Of a stretch of DNA of 7,632 nucleotides, positions 5,466-7,632 are shown in pieces. A program made the translations under genes and the position numbers. How positions within the stretch are numbered: the first letter of the stretch is position 1; every line of letters starts with the position of its first letter. The stretch is from Candidatus Cloacimonas sp. SDB (GTDB taxonomy: Bacteria > Cloacimonadota > Cloacimonadia > Cloacimonadales > TCS61): positions 1-7,632 of the forward strand of contig LKUH01000343.1 of the NCBI GenBank assembly GCA_001412425.1, in the 5' to 3' direction. Below the pieces are notes generated by a model. It was not told where the DNA came from. It saw only the letters and a program-made list of their open reading frames with translations, and did no database searches.

Positions 5466-6517
5466 TTAAATTTTCCAATATAAGCAATCCCGAAGCCCTG
5501 CTCGGGATAGAGATCCGAGATTGATCTTTGATGAATTTTTTCTAATTCTGCCGGATCGCCCTCGATGATCTCCATAAAATAAACCGATCCTGCCGGCACC
5601 GCTTTAAACATGGGTTTCGGTTCGCCTTTTGCCATGTCAAATCCGCCGATGAAATCAGGTTTGCCAATGGCACAGGATAATAACTTAATTTTCAAATTTG
5701 AATTCGGAATTTCACCGATTAGAGAATCTTTATCAATCCAACTTGGTAGCCAACCATTTTTAAAGATTGCTGGTGTGTTCAGATAAAGCAGAAATTTGGA
5801 ATCTATTTTCGGCATTTTAATTTGGTAAGTTTCGTCTTTCACATTGGCATAGACGAATTTTCCTTCGCCGCCCAGCTTGAACATAATTTCATCATCAAAT
5901 TCAAGTCCTGCAAAATCGATGATAATTTTTAATTCTTCCCGGGGTCGCATCATATCAACTCGATAAAGATGTTCCTCTTTAGAAGTTCCGGTATTTTGAT
6001 CTATTGCAATTCCCACCTTTGGCTCAGAAATAAAAACCGAATCTTCCAATAATTGAAGATACTCGTATTTTGCATTAAGAAAATCTTCAAAGTATATTTT
6101 CGTTATTTGAGATCCTTTGTATTTTGCTTTTTCTCCCGAACTTTTCAAGATTTGACAAGCAGAAAGATTGCTGAGAGAATTTTCATCAAATTCTGTCAGA
6201 ATTTCTAGGTCTTCACTTTTTTTGCCTTTTTTAAGAATATTTCTAGGAGTTTGGAAAAGAATGCCATTTTGATTTTTCAGAAAGACATTGTTGATTTTCA
6301 GCTTTGTGGTCGGATCAGCTTCAAAATTTAATTCTTCATTTTCTTTCAGTTTGGAAAAAACTTGTGGATTTGCATCAAAATAAGCTGTGCGCAAGGCTCC
6401 GTAAATCGTTGCCGGATAGGGTGGAAAAATAGCATCCGCCCAGGTTTCAGCGCCTTTGCTAAATGGTTTCCCATCGCGGAAAAATAGTGTATCGAGTGCA
6501 TTTATTTCCAATATCAT
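5453..6517 (-). CDS. cmr3: Cmr3, Cas5-like subunit of type III-B complex
   Basis: Cmr3 is the Cas5-type RAMP protein that, in known Cmr complexes, sits next to Cas10 and holds the 5' tag of the crRNA. The 354-residue protein has the usual family blocks: LDTLFFRDGKPF at 8-19, FPPYPATIYGALR at 31-43, a basic/acidic middle block ending HLYRVDMMR around 183-191, GFDMAKGEPKP at 292-302, VPAGSVYF at 307-314, and a glycine-rich GFGIAYIG near the C-terminus (341-348). Length is normal for the family. The start codon at 6517 forms an ATGA overlap with the cas10 stop and follows a strong AGGAGGTGA site at 6521-6529. The 3' end carries the ribosome binding site of the next gene, so the protein ends in KEEK. 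No defect is visible. Confidence 0.95.
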   Translation of the reverse strand: MILEINALDTLFFRDGKPFSKGAETWADAIFPPYPATIYGALRTAYFDANPQVFSKLKENEELNFEADPTTKLKINNVFLKNQNGILFQTPRNILKKGKKSEDLEILTEFDENSLSNLSACQILKSSGEKAKYKGSQITKIYFEDFLNAKYEYLQLLEDSVFISEPKVGIAIDQNTGTSKEEHLYRVDMMRPREELKIIIDFAGLEFDDEIMFKLGGEGKFVYANVKDETYQIKMPKIDSKFLLYLNTPAIFKNGWLPSWIDKDSLIGEIPNSNLKIKLLSCAIGKPDFIGGFDMAKGEPKPMFKAVPAGSVYFMEIIEGDPAELEKIHQRSISDLYPEQGFGIAYIGKFKEEK

Positions 6518-7632
6518 TTTTCACCTCCTGATTCTCGGTATAAAAATGCAATGATCCTCATCAGAGAGAAATAATCTTCCCTGTTTTTGACTTTAGCTTC
6601 CAAATCTAAACAAGCTTTATGCAATTGATCAATCAATTCTTCATTTTTAGAATTTTTATCGATTCCAGATCTTTTGATCAATCGCTTTAACTCTGAATCA
6701 AATTGCTGATCATAGCTTTCGTCTGCTTCATAATCAAGTTTCCTGAATTCTTCATCTAAAGTGTAAATAAAGTTTGTAGAGAACTTATTTAATCTTAGAT
6801 GACCCAAAATATCTTGTATCTTATCAATGGTTTCACCCCAATGCCAGGTTACTTTTTTTATATCGCCTGAGTGTTTTAAAACAGCAAGAGTAACAGAGTT
6901 TTTTCCAGCTCGATCTTTTGATTCTTGTTCCATTTTACGAGCCCAATTCAGAACAATATGCAGCGGTGTTTTATAATGAGCGATCACCACTCCGGCAGAC
7001 ATGGTAATTTCTGAAGATGGTTTCAGGAAATGCAGTAATTTCTGATTAACCTGCCTATCGAAAGTTTCTTTGAGTTCTTTTAAGGTTGGCAGCAGTTTTT
7101 CCAAAGTGCAGAACCCCAGAAAATCATCACCGCCGGCATAAACTGTTTTTCCGGCTTGATCGACAATCTTGGAAGATTCTTTGGCATTTGCAGAAAGTGA
7201 TCCTGCCAATTTCTGATGAAAGTTTTGTAAATTTACATCTTCTTTCAATTCGGCTCCGGAAAGCAGTTTTCCCATATTATCACCGTCATACATGATCAAA
7301 GCATAATATTTAGGCAGATCTGAATCTTTTAGTTTAGCTCTTTTTAGAATTTGGTTATTGGTGATTTCTTCAATTTCTTTTAGTTCTAAAGGGATCTGGT
7401 TTTTTTTCAGATAATCTTTGTTTCGATTTTCCTTATATAGTAACTGCGGGTCTAAGTCAAATTGCCTTAGAAGTTCAAATTCATTTTTTGGTATAGCACT
7501 TGTTAAACTGATCTCTGCCGTAGATGGGAACGATTTCCTGGAACTTAATCTTTTGAGAGCACAAACACCGCATATAGCTTCGCCAGTTTTTATCGAATTG
7601 CTTTTTACCATAATAGCATTTTCCGACAAAAA
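6514..7632 (-). CDS. cas10: Cas10/Cmr2, large subunit of type III-B complex (C-terminal part, 5' end outside window)
   Basis: This is the signal-generating subunit of the Cmr complex. Family members use ATP to make cyclic oligoadenylates when the complex binds target RNA. The reading frame is open through the right edge; the codon at 7629 is an in-frame TTG, not a convincing start, so only about the last 372 residues are present. Numbering from that codon, C20 and C23 (ICGVC) look like the second half of the Cas10 zinc finger. An acidic YDGDNMG motif lies at 114-120, and the GGDD cyclase motif at 166-169 (7123-7134) is intact. A Cmr2-like SAGVVIAHYKTPL block follows at 211-223, then a helical C-terminal domain. 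Any N-terminal HD domain would lie outside the window, so DNase ability cannot be judged. The stop codon overlaps the cmr3 start as ATGA. Family and subtype are supported by the GGDD motif and by the cmr genes downstream. Confidence 0.95.
   Translation of the reverse strand, partial: FLSENAIMVKSNSIKTGEAICGVCALKRLSSRKSFPSTAEISLTSAIPKNEFELLRQFDLDPQLLYKENRNKDYLKKNQIPLELKEIEEITNNQILKRAKLKDSDLPKYYALIMYDGDNMGKLLSGAELKEDVNLQNFHQKLAGSLSANAKESSKIVDQAGKTVYAGGDDFLGFCTLEKLLPTLKELKETFDRQVNQKLLHFLKPSSEITMSAGVVIAHYKTPLHIVLNWARKMEQESKDRAGKNSVTLAVLKHSGDIKKVTWHWGETIDKIQDILGHLRLNKFSTNFIYTLDEEFRKLDYEADESYDQQFDSELKRLIKRSGIDKNSKNEELIDQLHKACLDLEAKVKNREDYFSLMRIIAFLYRESGGEK

Overview
The window is the downstream part of a type III-B (Cmr) CRISPR-Cas operon. 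Every supported gene is on the minus strand, so transcription runs from right to left. The DNA is AT-rich, the proteins are rich in Lys, Glu and Ile, and almost every gene has a strong GGAGG-type ribosome binding site. This suggests a low-to-medium GC bacterium, probably an anaerobe. The strong Shine-Dalgarno (SD) sites argue against a typical Bacteroidetes. A Cloacimonadota-like bacterium would fit, but that is only a guess.

Gene order in transcription direction is: cas10/cmr2 (3' part only, cut by the right edge); cmr3; a CARF-PD-(D/E)XK nuclease; an MNT-type minimal nucleotidyltransferase; a HEPN protein; cmr4; cmr5; cmr6; a DUF1874 ring nuclease (Crn2, the cellular relative of the viral anti-CRISPR AcrIII-1); and a small DUF1232 (YkvA-like) putative membrane protein. 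Positions 1-219 carry no convincing gene, only a weak hairpin that could end the transcript. No CRISPR array, cas6, cas1/cas2 or cmr1 is visible; any of these would lie outside the window.

The parts fit one signalling circuit. Cas10 keeps its GGDD cyclase motif, so it should make cyclic oligoadenylate (cOA) when the Cmr complex (Cmr3-Cmr6 here) binds target RNA. The CARF-nuclease should sense cOA and cut nucleic acid. The DUF1874 protein should destroy cA4 and end the response, which points to cA4 as the signal. Two parts do not belong to the standard circuit: the MNT-HEPN pair, which resembles a toxin-antitoxin module and sits between the effector gene and cmr4, and the DUF1232 protein at the end.

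The genes are packed tightly. Eight of the nine junctions overlap by 4-17 bp and the ninth has a 15-bp gap. Three junctions share the same 14-nt stretch (GGAGGAAAAATGAA), and these sit exactly on both sides of the CARF gene and on both sides of the MNT-HEPN pair. The accessory genes therefore look like exchangeable cassettes dropped between the core genes.
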